A DNA stretch of 14,833 nucleotides, taken from assembly GCA_030040335.1 (NCBI GenBank), contig JASHTX010000049.1, positions 1-14,833 on the forward strand, in the 5' to 3' direction. This DNA comes from Microcaldota archaeon (lineage in GTDB: Archaea > Micrarchaeota > Micrarchaeia > Micrarchaeales > CABMGC01). The notes beneath the pieces are model-generated. The model saw nothing but the letters and a program-made list of their open reading frames with translations, was not told the DNA's origin and searched no databases. Positions 6,376 to 12,812 of this stretch are shown here, piece by piece (positions within the stretch are counted from its first letter, which is position 1; each line of letters starts with the position of its first letter). The position numbers were made by a program, and so were the translations under genes.

Positions 6376-7008
6376 TCAGTCTCTGCTTCTCCATAGGTAG
6401 AGACTTGCAATGGATTTGTATGGTTCCCACCTGCTCGATATGATTTGCATTTTCTTTTTGCTTGGTACGTCCTTCAATCCGTAGGCTGTTTTAACAGCCA
6501 TCTGTATCCCAAGGTCGTCCATGGGAAAAACGTTCACTCTTCTCAGACTAAACATCAGGAACATCTCTGCCGTCCATCTTCCGATGCCCTTTATGTCGTC
6601 CAGTATCGCTATGACCTCTTCATCAGGAAGCTTGCCCAGGCTCTTGAGATCAAGCTCGCCTTTTGTCAATCTCTCACAGAGGTCTTTGATGTACGAATAT
6701 TTCTGCGGGGAGATGCCCGCGCTTCTGACCCTGCTTTCCGGAGTCTTGAGAAATTCCCGAGGGGTAGGCAGACGGTCAGAATAAAGCATCCTGAATCTCT
6801 TGAGAATCGCCGCTGCTGCCGAACCGGCAATCTGCTGATAGATGAATGAAACCACGATTGCCTCGTAGGGATCAGAGGGACCCCAGTCAAAACTTACTGC
6901 TCCTAATTTTGTGATAATTCTGCCCAAAACTTTGTCCTTTTTCTTCAGCAATCTCATCGCCTTCCTCCAAACATTTCTGTCATCTAGCGACTCGTATCTG
7001 GTTTGCAT
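6376..7008 (-). CDS. AlkA-like DNA-3-methyladenine glycosylase (HhH-GPD family)
   Basis: The 210-residue product belongs to the HhH-GPD superfamily of base-excision glycosylases. The first helical part has YEAIVVSFIYQQIAGSAAAAI (48-68), corresponding to the conserved Q-Q-I-S...A helix. The helix-hairpin-helix is LDDIKGIGRWTAEMFLMFSL (about 136-155). The catalytic aspartate is expected at D165 in FPMDDLGIQ. There is no C-terminal Cys-X6-Cys-X2-Cys-X5-Cys iron-sulfur motif, which points to AlkA rather than EndoIII/MutY. It would remove alkylated purines to start base-excision repair. It lacks the extra N-terminal domain of the E. coli enzyme, as many archaeal forms do. The ATG at 7008 follows GTGAG closely. 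It is transcribed toward the regulator gene and divergent from the small membrane protein. Confidence 0.9.
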   Translation of the reverse strand: MQTRYESLDDRNVWRKAMRLLKKKDKVLGRIITKLGAVSFDWGPSDPYEAIVVSFIYQQIAGSAAAAILKRFRMLYSDRLPTPREFLKTPESRVRSAGISPQKYSYIKDLCERLTKGELDLKSLGKLPDEEVIAILDDIKGIGRWTAEMFLMFSLRRVNVFPMDDLGIQMAVKTAYGLKDVPSKKKMQIISSRWEPYKSIASLYLWRSRD

Positions 7009-7039
7009 TCATCTCACGTTTGAATCTTGTACGTAATAC

Positions 7040-7054
7040 TCATAAACCTATACC
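7040..7054. promoter_or_regulatory. Overlapping divergent promoters
   Basis: Between the glycosylase (ATG at 7008, minus) and the small membrane protein (ATG at 7084, plus), the only AT-rich element is ACATAAACCTATACC-like sequence. The minus strand offers GGTTTATG and the plus strand CCTATACC. Each lies about 34-36 bases from its gene, so the two promoters probably share this site. Confidence 0.35.
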
Positions 7055-7083
7055 TGCCATTCTGAATCGGTAAAGTTGACTGC

Positions 7084-7389
7084 ATGCAGTACAGGGAGTT
7101 TCTTCGTGTCGAGAAGATCAGGAAAATTCTTGACGTGGTTGCCTATGGGTCGCTTGTAATAGACTTCTCCATAGCCATAGTGACGCTCGTTTCCTTCAAC
7201 GCATACTCCCAGCGGCTGAACCAGATACAATACCTGCTGAACATAGCCCTTACTATCGAAGTCCTCGTTACCTCTGTGCTCCTGATAACTCTCGCGCTTC
7301 TCTACCACTATGACAAGATACTTGACAGGCTGGCCAGAATGAGCAGTTCTCTGACAGGCCGCGGGAAGAGACCCAGGAAAATTCGATAA
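7084..7389 (+). CDS. Small two-span membrane protein, function unknown
   Basis: The 101-residue product has two clear hydrophobic spans (about 17-38 and 50-73) joined by a short polar loop, NAYSQRLNQ. The tail is basic (GRGKRPRKIR), so by the positive-inside rule both ends should be cytoplasmic. I recognise no family. The opposite strand has a longer open frame (7048-7422), but that product is polar and low in pattern, whereas this frame gives coherent membrane helices. It ends 52 bases before the DUF373 gene, which has its own promoter. The ATG follows an AT-rich element at the expected distance. Confidence 0.6.
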   Translation: MQYREFLRVEKIRKILDVVAYGSLVIDFSIAIVTLVSFNAYSQRLNQIQYLLNIALTIEVLVTSVLLITLALLYHYDKILDRLARMSSSLTGRGKRPRKIR

Positions 7390-7410
7390 TAACCGTTGCG
7401 TTTGTACAGC

Positions 7411-7418
7411 TTTAAATA
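7411..7418 (+). promoter_or_regulatory. TATA box of the DUF373 gene (leaderless)
   Basis: TTTAAATA is centred about 27 bases before the ATG at 7442, which puts the transcript start at or within a base or two of the start codon. It is among the cleanest promoters in the window and serves here as the spacing reference for the others. Confidence 0.7.
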
Positions 7419-7441
7419 CCACCCTTTTCTAAGATAACTGT

Positions 7442-8692
7442 ATGGCAAAAAGGAGAGCCGGGCTGGAGAAGGCGGAGCGCCTCTTGGTCCTAGCTGTAGA
7501 CGTGGACAACGATCTCTACAGAAAGACGAAGATAGGCGGACCGCTTGTCGGCAGGGTGCAGAACCTTAACGGTGCAACACAGCTTGCCTTGGCCGATCCT
7601 GAAGATACAGATTCAAACACCATGTTCCAGGCCGTGAAGATATACGACGACCTGAAGGAAGACGGTTATTCGGTAAACGTCGCTACAATAACCGGATCGG
7701 AAACTGAAGGATACAGCGCAGACAGGGAGGTAACATCGCAGCTAGAGCAGGTGCTCGACCAGACGAAGGCAGACTCCTGCGTCTTTGTTACCGACGGAGC
7801 GAGCGACGAACGTGTGCTTCCACTCATAGAATCGAGGATAAAGATCGGCAGTGTCAAGACCGTCACTGTGAAGCAGAACAAGGCGCTTGAAAGCACATAC
7901 ATAACCGTGCTTGAAAAACTCAAGGAGCCACACTATGCCAGGATAGTCTTCGGCATACCCGCGCTTATCTTCCTCGGTTTTGCGATAAGCTACGCAGCCG
8001 GATTCGGGTGGGTGCCTCCAGTGCTCCTGCTCGGCGTCTATCTCTTCGCTCTCGGATTCGGCTTCCTTGACACGCTCATAGGTTCGTTCAGTGGCTTCGG
8101 ATTCAGCGTAGAGAGAATGAGCTTCGTCTTCTACCTGAGCGCCCTTGTTTTCTTCATCGCGAGCATCTTCATAGGTGCCAGCAACTACCTTTCGCAGCTC
8201 ACCACTGCAGCGCAGAATGGCACGCTTGCATTCGCATACGGCTTCCAGGGATTCCTGCTCCTCCTTCCGTTCATGTTCACCCTTTACCTTGTGGGTAGGG
8301 TCCTTGATACGAAGTCCAGCAGGTATATCTTCAGGAACTTCAAGTACGGGGTATACATGGGGTCATCCATAATACTCTGGGTGATGGCCTATTCATTCCT
8401 CGCATGGATCCTCGGCCAGATATACTTCGGCCAGTTCCTCCTCTATACGCTTGCTGCCATAGTGGTCGGAGTGGCGATTTCCACAGTGGCCAACGCTCTC
8501 AAGGTGAAGGTGCTCAGGACAAAGAAGCTGAAGAACAAGCTTGTGGTGAACGAGCTGGGCACCATGATAGGCAAGGTCGGCGGAGTTGACATGAAGAGGG
8601 GCGGTCTGATAATAAACACCAGTTTCGGGAACCCTGTAAGGTACAGCGTCGACAGGGTCGTGGAGATATCGGACAAGATAGTCGTCAAGTAG
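7442..8692 (+). CDS. DUF373-family archaeal membrane protein
   Basis: The 416-residue protein has a soluble N-terminal domain (about 10-160) that begins LLVLAVDVDNDLYRKTKI and contains DPEDTDSNTMFQAVKIYDDL and a VFVTDGASDERVLPLI strand-loop. That order is typical of DUF373, a family conserved across archaea but without known function. About six membrane spans follow (roughly 166-187, 190-212, 227-248, 264-286, 303-325 and 329-352). The C-terminal tail (about 360-416) reads as short beta strands, with LGTMIGKVGGVDMKRGGLIINTSFG in pieces, and loosely resembles a PRC-barrel. The VDVDND and VTDGASDE acidic loops suggest metal or nucleotide binding, which is only inference. The gene is monocistronic and leaderless by promoter spacing. 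It converges on the first pilin-like gene with five bases between stop codons. Confidence 0.88.
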   Translation: MAKRRAGLEKAERLLVLAVDVDNDLYRKTKIGGPLVGRVQNLNGATQLALADPEDTDSNTMFQAVKIYDDLKEDGYSVNVATITGSETEGYSADREVTSQLEQVLDQTKADSCVFVTDGASDERVLPLIESRIKIGSVKTVTVKQNKALESTYITVLEKLKEPHYARIVFGIPALIFLGFAISYAAGFGWVPPVLLLGVYLFALGFGFLDTLIGSFSGFGFSVERMSFVFYLSALVFFIASIFIGASNYLSQLTTAAQNGTLAFAYGFQGFLLLLPFMFTLYLVGRVLDTKSSRYIFRNFKYGVYMGSSIILWVMAYSFLAWILGQIYFGQFLLYTLAAIVVGVAISTVANALKVKVLRTKKLKNKLVVNELGTMIGKVGGVDMKRGGLIINTSFGNPVRYSVDRVVEISDKIVVK

Positions 8693-8697
8693 GCAGG

Positions 8698-9570
8698 TCA
8701 CGGATGCGTATAGCCGCTTGTCCAGCTGCTTGTGAAAGTAACGCCGCTTGTCGCCCCGTTGTTGTTGTTCCCGCTGTAGTCATCTGCATTTCCGTTGAGC
8801 GGCCACCACGCGACCAGATTCTGCAGCAGTATCGGCGATCCGCCGATCCCTTCCTTGTAAAGCGCGGTCATCTCAGCCGTGGAGAGGGACGCGTTGTAAA
8901 GCTGTACGTTTGAGATATCTCCGTCCCAGTAGTCCGAGGAGCTCAGGCCGCCTATCAGCGTGTTCGAAGTCGGGTTCGAGTTGAGCGCTGAAGTCGCTGC
9001 CGTTGTAGTGCCCGCGTTTCCGTCGACCCAGCTGTTTATGTCGACCTCGTTGTAGGTAACGCTGATAAAATTCCACTCATCTGGAGTGACGGTCAAGCCT
9101 GAGTTGTAGGTTGTCGATGATCCTCCGCTCCAGTAGAAGGTGACATAAAAGGTCTGCGTCGAAGTCGCCACGTACGGCACTATCACGGGCATTCCCGAGT
9201 AGCTGTCTACCGCTATTACGTCTTCTGGGTTGCCCGTGTCTGCAGAGTAATAGACCCAGGCCGAAAACGTTAACGAGTTCGTCGGGAAGGTATTCGGCCC
9301 CGTGGAAACCGTGCCCGCGCCTCCGAATACGCCAACATATTCGGGGCTTTCCTGAAGGCATGTGCCTGTGAGGTCGATGAGGAATACGGTGCCAGGGCCG
9401 CTCGGCCTGTATACCGTGCACGATCCAGGCTGCGCCCTGGGAGTTACCAGGAAGGAATTGAATACTCCAAGCGCGAAAAGGCCTGCGATCACAACCGCGA
9501 TTATGAGTATGGCCCAGGAGTAGGTCATCAGGTATTCCATCGCGGACTGCGCTTTCAGAGACTCAAGCAT
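8698..9570 (-). CDS. Class III signal-peptide (pilin-like) protein with LamG-like domain
   Basis: The protein (290 residues from the ATG at 9570) begins MLESLKAQSAMEYLMTYSW. This is an archaeal class III signal peptide, with likely prepilin-peptidase cleavage between A7 and Q8, glutamate at mature position 5, and a hydrophobic assembly helix (about 14-35). The exported part holds a LamG/concanavalin-like jelly roll: YVGVFG (78-83), SLTFSAWVYY (about 100-108), DEWNFISVTY, SWVDG, TLIGG and YWDGDISNVQLYNASLSTAEM. The last 39 residues, from LVAWWPLNGNADDYSG, resemble the first strand of a LamG domain. C51 and C71 could bond. It may be a pilus-tip or surface adhesin binding sugars. An upstream TTG at 9588 and an ATG at 9582 lie before or at the predicted transcript start, so 9570 is preferred. 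Confidence 0.82.
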   Translation of the reverse strand: MLESLKAQSAMEYLMTYSWAILIIAVVIAGLFALGVFNSFLVTPRAQPGSCTVYRPSGPGTVFLIDLTGTCLQESPEYVGVFGGAGTVSTGPNTFPTNSLTFSAWVYYSADTGNPEDVIAVDSYSGMPVIVPYVATSTQTFYVTFYWSGGSSTTYNSGLTVTPDEWNFISVTYNEVDINSWVDGNAGTTTAATSALNSNPTSNTLIGGLSSSDYWDGDISNVQLYNASLSTAEMTALYKEGIGGSPILLQNLVAWWPLNGNADDYSGNNNNGATSGVTFTSSWTSGYTHP

Positions 9571-9601
9571 TAGGTCACTCATATTCAATGTAAGCTAAAA
9601 T

Positions 9602-9609
9602 GTTTAAAG
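9602..9609 (-). promoter_or_regulatory. TATA box of the LamG pilin-like gene
   Basis: The minus strand reads GCTTTAAAC about 35 bases before the ATG at 9570. After a 13-base spacer from TTTAA comes CATTGAATAT (9581-9590), a ten-base block repeated at the same spacing in front of the next pilin gene. Confidence 0.6.
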
Positions 9610-9642
9610 CCTACTAATGCTATCGAACCCGGGAAGCACTGG

Positions 9643-10287
9643 TTATGACACTTTCGTGCTAAAGCTTGCAATCTTCACGGTGTATATCGGGTTAGTTCCT
9701 CCTGCTGCTGTGGGGGTGGTCTGCAGCGTGGTATAGTTCATGTAGATGCCGCCAGAGAAGGTGGTCCCTATTGGTGCTGTGTTTGCTGTAAGTGCCAGTC
9801 CCTGAGCCCCTTTTGAGTCTGATGATGCGCTGTAGCAAATCAGGTTCGTGACCGTTACCTTCCCGTCGTTAGCAAGACCGAGAGGATTTACAACAGCCAC
9901 TATTCCTCCGGCAATCCCGTTGTGTGTCGCTGCGCCTCCGGAGGTGAGGTATACTATCGTGTTCTGCGTGGCTATGCTGTTCGTTGTCGGATTAGGCAGG
10001 CCTCCTGGTGTCGCGGTTGCCGAGCATGCCATGCCTATGTTGTAGATTGGCTGTCCCGTATTCTCACCGAAGGTGAAGCTGAGGTTTACCTTGGTCGCGC
10101 TTGTCTTCGCGAGTGCGAGCCCGGTGCAGGTGTATCCTGTGGCTGCGATGCACGAAGTGCCGCTTCCCTGGCTAGAGAAGACCCCGAGGTTGTAGAGGGC
10201 TGCGAGGACTACGGCTATGATCAACACCGCAAACCCGTAGGTCATGAGGTATTCCATCGATGCTTGCGCTTTCAGTAACACAGACAT
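9643..10287 (-). CDS. Class III signal-peptide pilin-like protein, paralogue 1
   Basis: The product has 214 residues from the ATG at 10287 (MSVLLKAQASMEYLMTYGF). It has a class III signal with predicted cleavage before the Q of KAQASMEY, then a hydrophobic helix ending LYNLGVF. The mature part is rich in Thr, Ala, Gly and Asn and shares with its two neighbours the blocks CIA..GYTC, NLSFTFG, IYNIGMACSATA, GGLPNPTTNSIATQNTIVYL, APIGTTFSGGIYMNYT and NPIYTVKIA. Four cysteines (two in SCIAATGYTC, one each in MACSA and LICYS) are shared by all three. This copy has AQASMEY where the others have AQSAMEY, and GF instead of GW. These are probable structural pilins or pseudopilins of a type IV-like filament. 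No assembly ATPase is in the window. The TTG at 10305 lies upstream of the predicted transcript start and is rejected. Confidence 0.82.
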   Translation of the reverse strand: MSVLLKAQASMEYLMTYGFAVLIIAVVLAALYNLGVFSSQGSGTSCIAATGYTCTGLALAKTSATKVNLSFTFGENTGQPIYNIGMACSATATPGGLPNPTTNSIATQNTIVYLTSGGAATHNGIAGGIVAVVNPLGLANDGKVTVTNLICYSASSDSKGAQGLALTANTAPIGTTFSGGIYMNYTTLQTTPTAAGGTNPIYTVKIASFSTKVS

Positions 10288-10297
10288 CAGGTCGCCA

Positions 10298-10326
10298 ATA
10301 TTCAATGAAACACAAGTAGCTTAAAG
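10298..10326 (-). promoter_or_regulatory. Promoter of pilin-like paralogue 1
   Basis: The minus strand carries AGCTTTAAGC (10319-10326) about 35 bases before the ATG at 10287, then CATTGAATAT at 10298-10307. Both the block and its 13-base spacing from TTTAA are the same as in the promoter at 9581-9609. Confidence 0.55.
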
Positions 10327-10361
10327 CTATCGCTGTCGTCCGATTATCGGAAGCCGCAGAA

Positions 10362-11003
10362 CTAGACGACCTTTGCCGTGAACGTCGCTATCCTTACTGT
10401 GTAGACGGGATTTGTTCCTCCACCCGTGGTGGGTGCGGTAGGGCTCAGCGTATAGTTCATGTAGATGCCGCCAGAGAATGAGGTTCCTATCGGCGCTGTT
10501 GTGGGCGTGAGCGCCAAGCCCACGGCTCCGTTCGAATCTGCTGCGGAGCTGTAGCAGAGCAGCTTGCTCACCCTGAGCGTTGCGCCGCTTATCAGCGTAA
10601 GCGGGCTTGTCACTCCCACGCTCGGGTTCAGTCCGTTCTGAGTCGCTGCGCCTGTGGGGGTCAGGTACACTATCGTGTTCTGGGTGGCGACGCTGTTCGT
10701 CGTCGGGTTCGGCAGGCCGCCTGCGGATGCCGTTGCCGAGCAGGCCATGCCCACATTATATATCGTTGATCCTGACGCCTGCCCGAAAGTGAAGCTCAGG
10801 CTAACATTGATTGTTCCCGTCTGCGCAAGCGTGACTGATTGGCAGGTGTAGCCCGGGGACGCTATGCATGCTATCCCGAGTCCCGGGTTTGTGAAGACTC
10901 CGAGGCTGAAGAGCGCCGCGAGCACCACCGCGATTATGAGTATGGCCCACCCGTAGGTCATCAGGTACTCCATCGCTGACTGCGCTTTGATGTTTTTAGG
11001 CAC
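10362..11003 (-). CDS. Class III signal-peptide pilin-like protein, paralogue 2
   Basis: The product has 213 residues from a GTG at 11003 (MPKNIKAQSAMEYLMTYGW). The signal and helix are QSAMEYLMTYGWAILIIAVV, followed by the same block order as its neighbours: CIASPGYTC, NVSLSFTFGQ, IYNVGMACSATA, GGLPNPTTNS, ATQNTIVYLT, SKLLCYS, APIGTSFSGGIYMNYT and NPVYTVRIATF. Two TTG codons at 11030 and 11027 would extend the frame, but the TATA element at 11032-11040 predicts transcription from about 11009, inside that extension, so GTG is preferred. It is closest to paralogue 3, with a 71-base identical stretch over the signal peptide. Probably a filament subunit or minor pilin; the exact role is unknown. 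Confidence 0.8.
   Translation of the reverse strand: MPKNIKAQSAMEYLMTYGWAILIIAVVLAALFSLGVFTNPGLGIACIASPGYTCQSVTLAQTGTINVSLSFTFGQASGSTIYNVGMACSATASAGGLPNPTTNSVATQNTIVYLTPTGAATQNGLNPSVGVTSPLTLISGATLRVSKLLCYSSAADSNGAVGLALTPTTAPIGTSFSGGIYMNYTLSPTAPTTGGGTNPVYTVRIATFTAKVV
10918..10988 (-). repeat. 71-bp direct repeat over a class III signal peptide (copy 1)
   Basis: These 71 bases in paralogue 2 are identical to 11631-11701 in paralogue 3, at an offset of 713. They encode the end of the pre-sequence and the hydrophobic helix. Flanking sequence differs at both ends. The LamG gene has a related but less exact version near 9488-9556. Confidence 0.85.
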
Positions 11004-11031
11004 GCAAATCCAGTAGTTACTCTCCAACAAG

Positions 11032-11040
11032 TAAATTAAA
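11032..11040 (-). promoter_or_regulatory. TATA box of pilin-like paralogue 2
   Basis: The minus strand reads TTTAATTTA, centred 33 bases before the GTG at 11003. It predicts a leader of about 6 bases and argues against the TTG starts immediately beside it. Confidence 0.5.
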
Positions 11041-11074
11041 CCGTTGTTTTTGTGGCGTAAGTCAAAACAGGGTG

Positions 11075-11731
11075 CTAGACTACCTTCGCTGTAAATGTCG
11101 CCACCCTGACAGTATAGACTGGATTTGTACTGCCTGCGACAGTAGGCGGAGTGGGGCTGAGTGTATAGTTCATGTAGACGCCGCCTGCAAAAGAAGTGCC
11201 TATTGGTGCTGTTGCCGGTGTCAGTGCAAGGCCCACAGCCCCGTTTGAATCAGAAGAAGAGTCGTAACAGAGGAGCTTGCTTATCGCAATCGTGGCCCCG
11301 CTTGTGAGCGCGAGAGGCCCTACCACCCCTACGCTTGCCGCAAGCCCGTTCTGAGTGGCTGCGCCGCCAGTTGTCAGGTACACTATTGTGTTCTGCGTGG
11401 CTATGCTGTTCGTCGTCGGGTTCGGCAGGCCTCCTGCGGATGCCGTTGCCGAGCAGGCCATCCCCACGTTGTATACTGTCGATCCCGAGGTCTGTCCGAA
11501 AGTGAAGCTGAGGCTCACATTGTTGGATCCTGTCTCAGCGAGAGCAATCGATGTGCAGGTGTATCCTGATGCCGCAACGCACGAGACTCCGAGCCCCGGG
11601 TTGGTGAAGATGCCGATTGCGAAGAGCGCTGCGAGCACCACCGCGATTATGAGTATGGCCCACCCGTAGGTCATCAGGTACTCCATCGCTGACTGCGCTT
11701 TCATCTGCGAAGCAGCCCCCAAGGCTATCAC
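11075..11731 (-). CDS. Class III signal-peptide pilin-like protein, paralogue 3
   Basis: The product has 218 residues from a GTG at 11731 (MIALGAASQMKAQSAMEYL), or 209 from the ATG at 11704. It has the class III signal with cleavage expected between A and Q of KAQSAMEY, a helix AILIIAVVLAALFAIGIF, and a mature domain matching paralogue 2 almost block for block (CVAASGYTC, NNVSLSFTFGQTSGSTVYNVGMACS in pieces, SKLLCYDSSSDSNGAVG, NPVYTVRVATFTAKVV). Four cysteines are kept. The TATA box predicts transcription from about 11735, which would make GTG nearly leaderless. The ATG would give a more usual short pre-sequence, so the start is open. It is the first of the four minus-strand pilin genes and is divergent from the ribosomal operon. 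Confidence 0.8.
   Translation of the reverse strand: MIALGAASQMKAQSAMEYLMTYGWAILIIAVVLAALFAIGIFTNPGLGVSCVAASGYTCTSIALAETGSNNVSLSFTFGQTSGSTVYNVGMACSATASAGGLPNPTTNSIATQNTIVYLTTGGAATQNGLAASVGVVGPLALTSGATIAISKLLCYDSSSDSNGAVGLALTPATAPIGTSFAGGVYMNYTLSPTPPTVAGSTNPVYTVRVATFTAKVV
11631..11701 (-). repeat. 71-bp direct repeat over a class III signal peptide (copy 2)
   Basis: Identical to 10918-10988. Synonymous sites are also unchanged, which is unusual given how far the rest of the two genes has diverged, and points to recent duplication or gene conversion. Confidence 0.85.
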
Positions 11732-11757
11732 TCTGGTTTATCCTTCTCGCTGATAAG

Positions 11758-11780
11758 TTTTAAATACTTGCATTTATTAA
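11758..11780. promoter_or_regulatory. Divergent promoter region between pilin paralogue 3 and the ribosomal operon
   Basis: TTTTAAATAC at 11758-11767 read on the minus strand (GTATTTAAAA) lies 27-36 bases before the GTG at 11731 and is the likely TATA box of the pilin gene. For the plus strand, TTTATTAA at 11773-11780 is centred 25-26 bases before the ATG at 11802, giving a leaderless rnp1 mRNA. The stronger TTTTAAATAC could also serve the plus strand with a 13-base leader. Confidence 0.5.
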
Positions 11781-11801
11781 GAATAATCAGCAAATACAGT
11801 C

Positions 11802-12113
11802 ATGGACAACGTCGATTACGGCAGCTACAACAACAAGAACATAGTTCTCAACGAGCTCATAGGGCTTAGGGTCAGGGTGCTTCGGTGCCTGGACAAGAAG
11901 CAAAGGGGCTTAGAGGGAACAGTCATAGACGAGACAAAGAACACGCTCGTGGTCGACACTTCGAAAGGAAGGAGAACGCTCATCAAGGCGTCTTCTACAT
12001 TTCGCTTCTATGCTGGCAGGAAATCGTTCGTTGTGGACGGCCTGGAGATAAACTCTAGGCCATATGAACGCATCGAGAAAGGCATGAAGTTCTACAGGAA
12101 AAGGGAACAATGA
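11802..12113 (+). CDS. rnp1: Ribonuclease P protein component 1 (Rpp29/Pop4 homologue)
   Basis: The 103-residue product is the archaeal Rpp29 subunit of RNase P, which helps the catalytic RNA mature the 5' ends of tRNA and works with Rpp21. The Sm-like beta barrel is visible as LNELIGLRVRVLRCLDKKQRGLEGTVIDETKNTLVVDT (read in pieces, about 14-51), with the conserved G-L-x-G-x-V-I-D-E-T-x-N-T turn, then RRTLIKASSTFRFY and the terminal VVDGLEINSRPYERI. Its place just ahead of uS17 is the usual one in archaeal ribosomal operons. It is the first gene of the run here, without uL29 before it. Its stop overlaps the next start (ATGATG at 12110-12115). Confidence 0.93.
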   Translation: MDNVDYGSYNNKNIVLNELIGLRVRVLRCLDKKQRGLEGTVIDETKNTLVVDTSKGRRTLIKASSTFRFYAGRKSFVVDGLEINSRPYERIEKGMKFYRKREQ

Positions 12114-12412
12114 TGGATTGCAACGATCCGAGATGCCCGATACACGGGCAGGTTAAGACGCGGGGCGCTCGCCTCTCAGGGCTAGTCGTCAGCGCCAAGG
12201 CCAAGAAGACCGCGATAGTAAAGATAGACTATACTATCTACACCTACAAATACGAGAGATACCTGAGAAAGCACTCAAAGGTAGCGGCCCACAATCCAGA
12301 ATGCATAAACGCGAAGTCCGGCGATCTGGTAAACCTCGCTGAGACAAGGAGGCTTAGCAAGACAAAATCGTTCGCAATAACCGGGATAGCGAAACCGGGG
12401 GTGCAAGCATGA
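12110..12412 (+). CDS. rps17: 30S ribosomal protein uS17
   Basis: The 100-residue protein is uS17, an OB-fold protein that binds 16S rRNA early in small-subunit assembly. The archaeal N-terminal piece CNDPRCPIHGQVKTRGARLSG is present in pieces, with cysteines at positions 4 and 9 and a following histidine. The core LVVSAKAKKTAIVKIDY, YKYERYLRKHSKVAAHNP and GDLVNLAETRRLSKTKSFAI carries the family signature G-D-x-V-x-[IL]-x-E-[TC]-R-x-[LI]-S-K-T-K. The start is one of two adjacent ATGs (12110 or 12113) overlapping the rnp1 stop. It ends by an ATGA overlap with uL14. Confidence 0.95.
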   Translation: MMDCNDPRCPIHGQVKTRGARLSGLVVSAKAKKTAIVKIDYTIYTYKYERYLRKHSKVAAHNPECINAKSGDLVNLAETRRLSKTKSFAITGIAKPGVQA

Positions 12413-12807
12413 AGGGACTGTCAACAAGAATAACCAAGACTCTTATACCTCTCTCAACGCTCACCTGCGCTGACAACAGCGGCGCCATGGAATTCAGGAT
12501 AATAAACAAGCTGGGCAAGGGCCACAGGCACGGAAGGCTTGCAGCGGCAGGGCTCTGCGACATAGTGATAGCAAGCGTGATAAAGGGCACTCCTGCATAT
12601 CTGAAGAAACCCGTAAGGGTCGTTATAATCAGGCAGAAGGCCCCGATAAGGAGGTCGAACGGGATGCGCGTAAGGTTCGAGGACAACGCGGGAATAATGA
12701 TCGGCGAGGACAACCTGCCGATCGGCACTGAGGTCAAGGGGGCGATGGCCAGGGAGGTCGTTGAGCGCTTTGTGAAGATCGCAGGCGTCGCTTCAAGAAT
12801 AGTGTGA
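12409..12807 (+). CDS. rpl14: 50S ribosomal protein uL14
   Basis: The 132-residue protein is uL14, which binds 23S rRNA and forms an inter-subunit bridge. Recognisable stretches are LTCADNSGAMEFRIINKLG (about 18-36), GLCDIVIASVIKGTP, KKPVRVVIIRQKAPIRRSNGMRVRFEDNAG in pieces (about 66-95) and GTEVKGAMAREVVERFVKIAGVASRIV at the end. The family signature G-x-x-[VI]-x-F-E-D-N-A is present as MRVRFEDNAG. The ATG overlaps the stop of uS17 (ATGA), indicating coupled translation. The length is normal for archaea. Confidence 0.96.
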   Translation: MKGLSTRITKTLIPLSTLTCADNSGAMEFRIINKLGKGHRHGRLAAAGLCDIVIASVIKGTPAYLKKPVRVVIIRQKAPIRRSNGMRVRFEDNAGIMIGEDNLPIGTEVKGAMAREVVERFVKIAGVASRIV

Positions 12808-12812
12808 TGTTC

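Noticed and set aside
7048..7422. A 124-codon minus-strand frame opposite the small membrane protein
   Set aside because: The product is polar without pattern and would overlap the promoter regions on both sides. The plus-strand frame gives two clear membrane helices.
10339..10351. TCCGAT-T-ATCGGA palindrome after paralogue 2
   Set aside because: The stem leaves almost no loop and there is no T-run. It is too short to claim a terminator or operator without conservation data.
11004..11030. TTG starts extending pilin paralogue 2
   Set aside because: The TATA element sits directly beside them, so they would fall upstream of the predicted transcript start.
9643..11731. The three similar minus-strand blocks as a CRISPR or satellite array
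   Set aside because: The repeats are full-length paralogous genes of about 650 bases with open frames and no short regular spacers.
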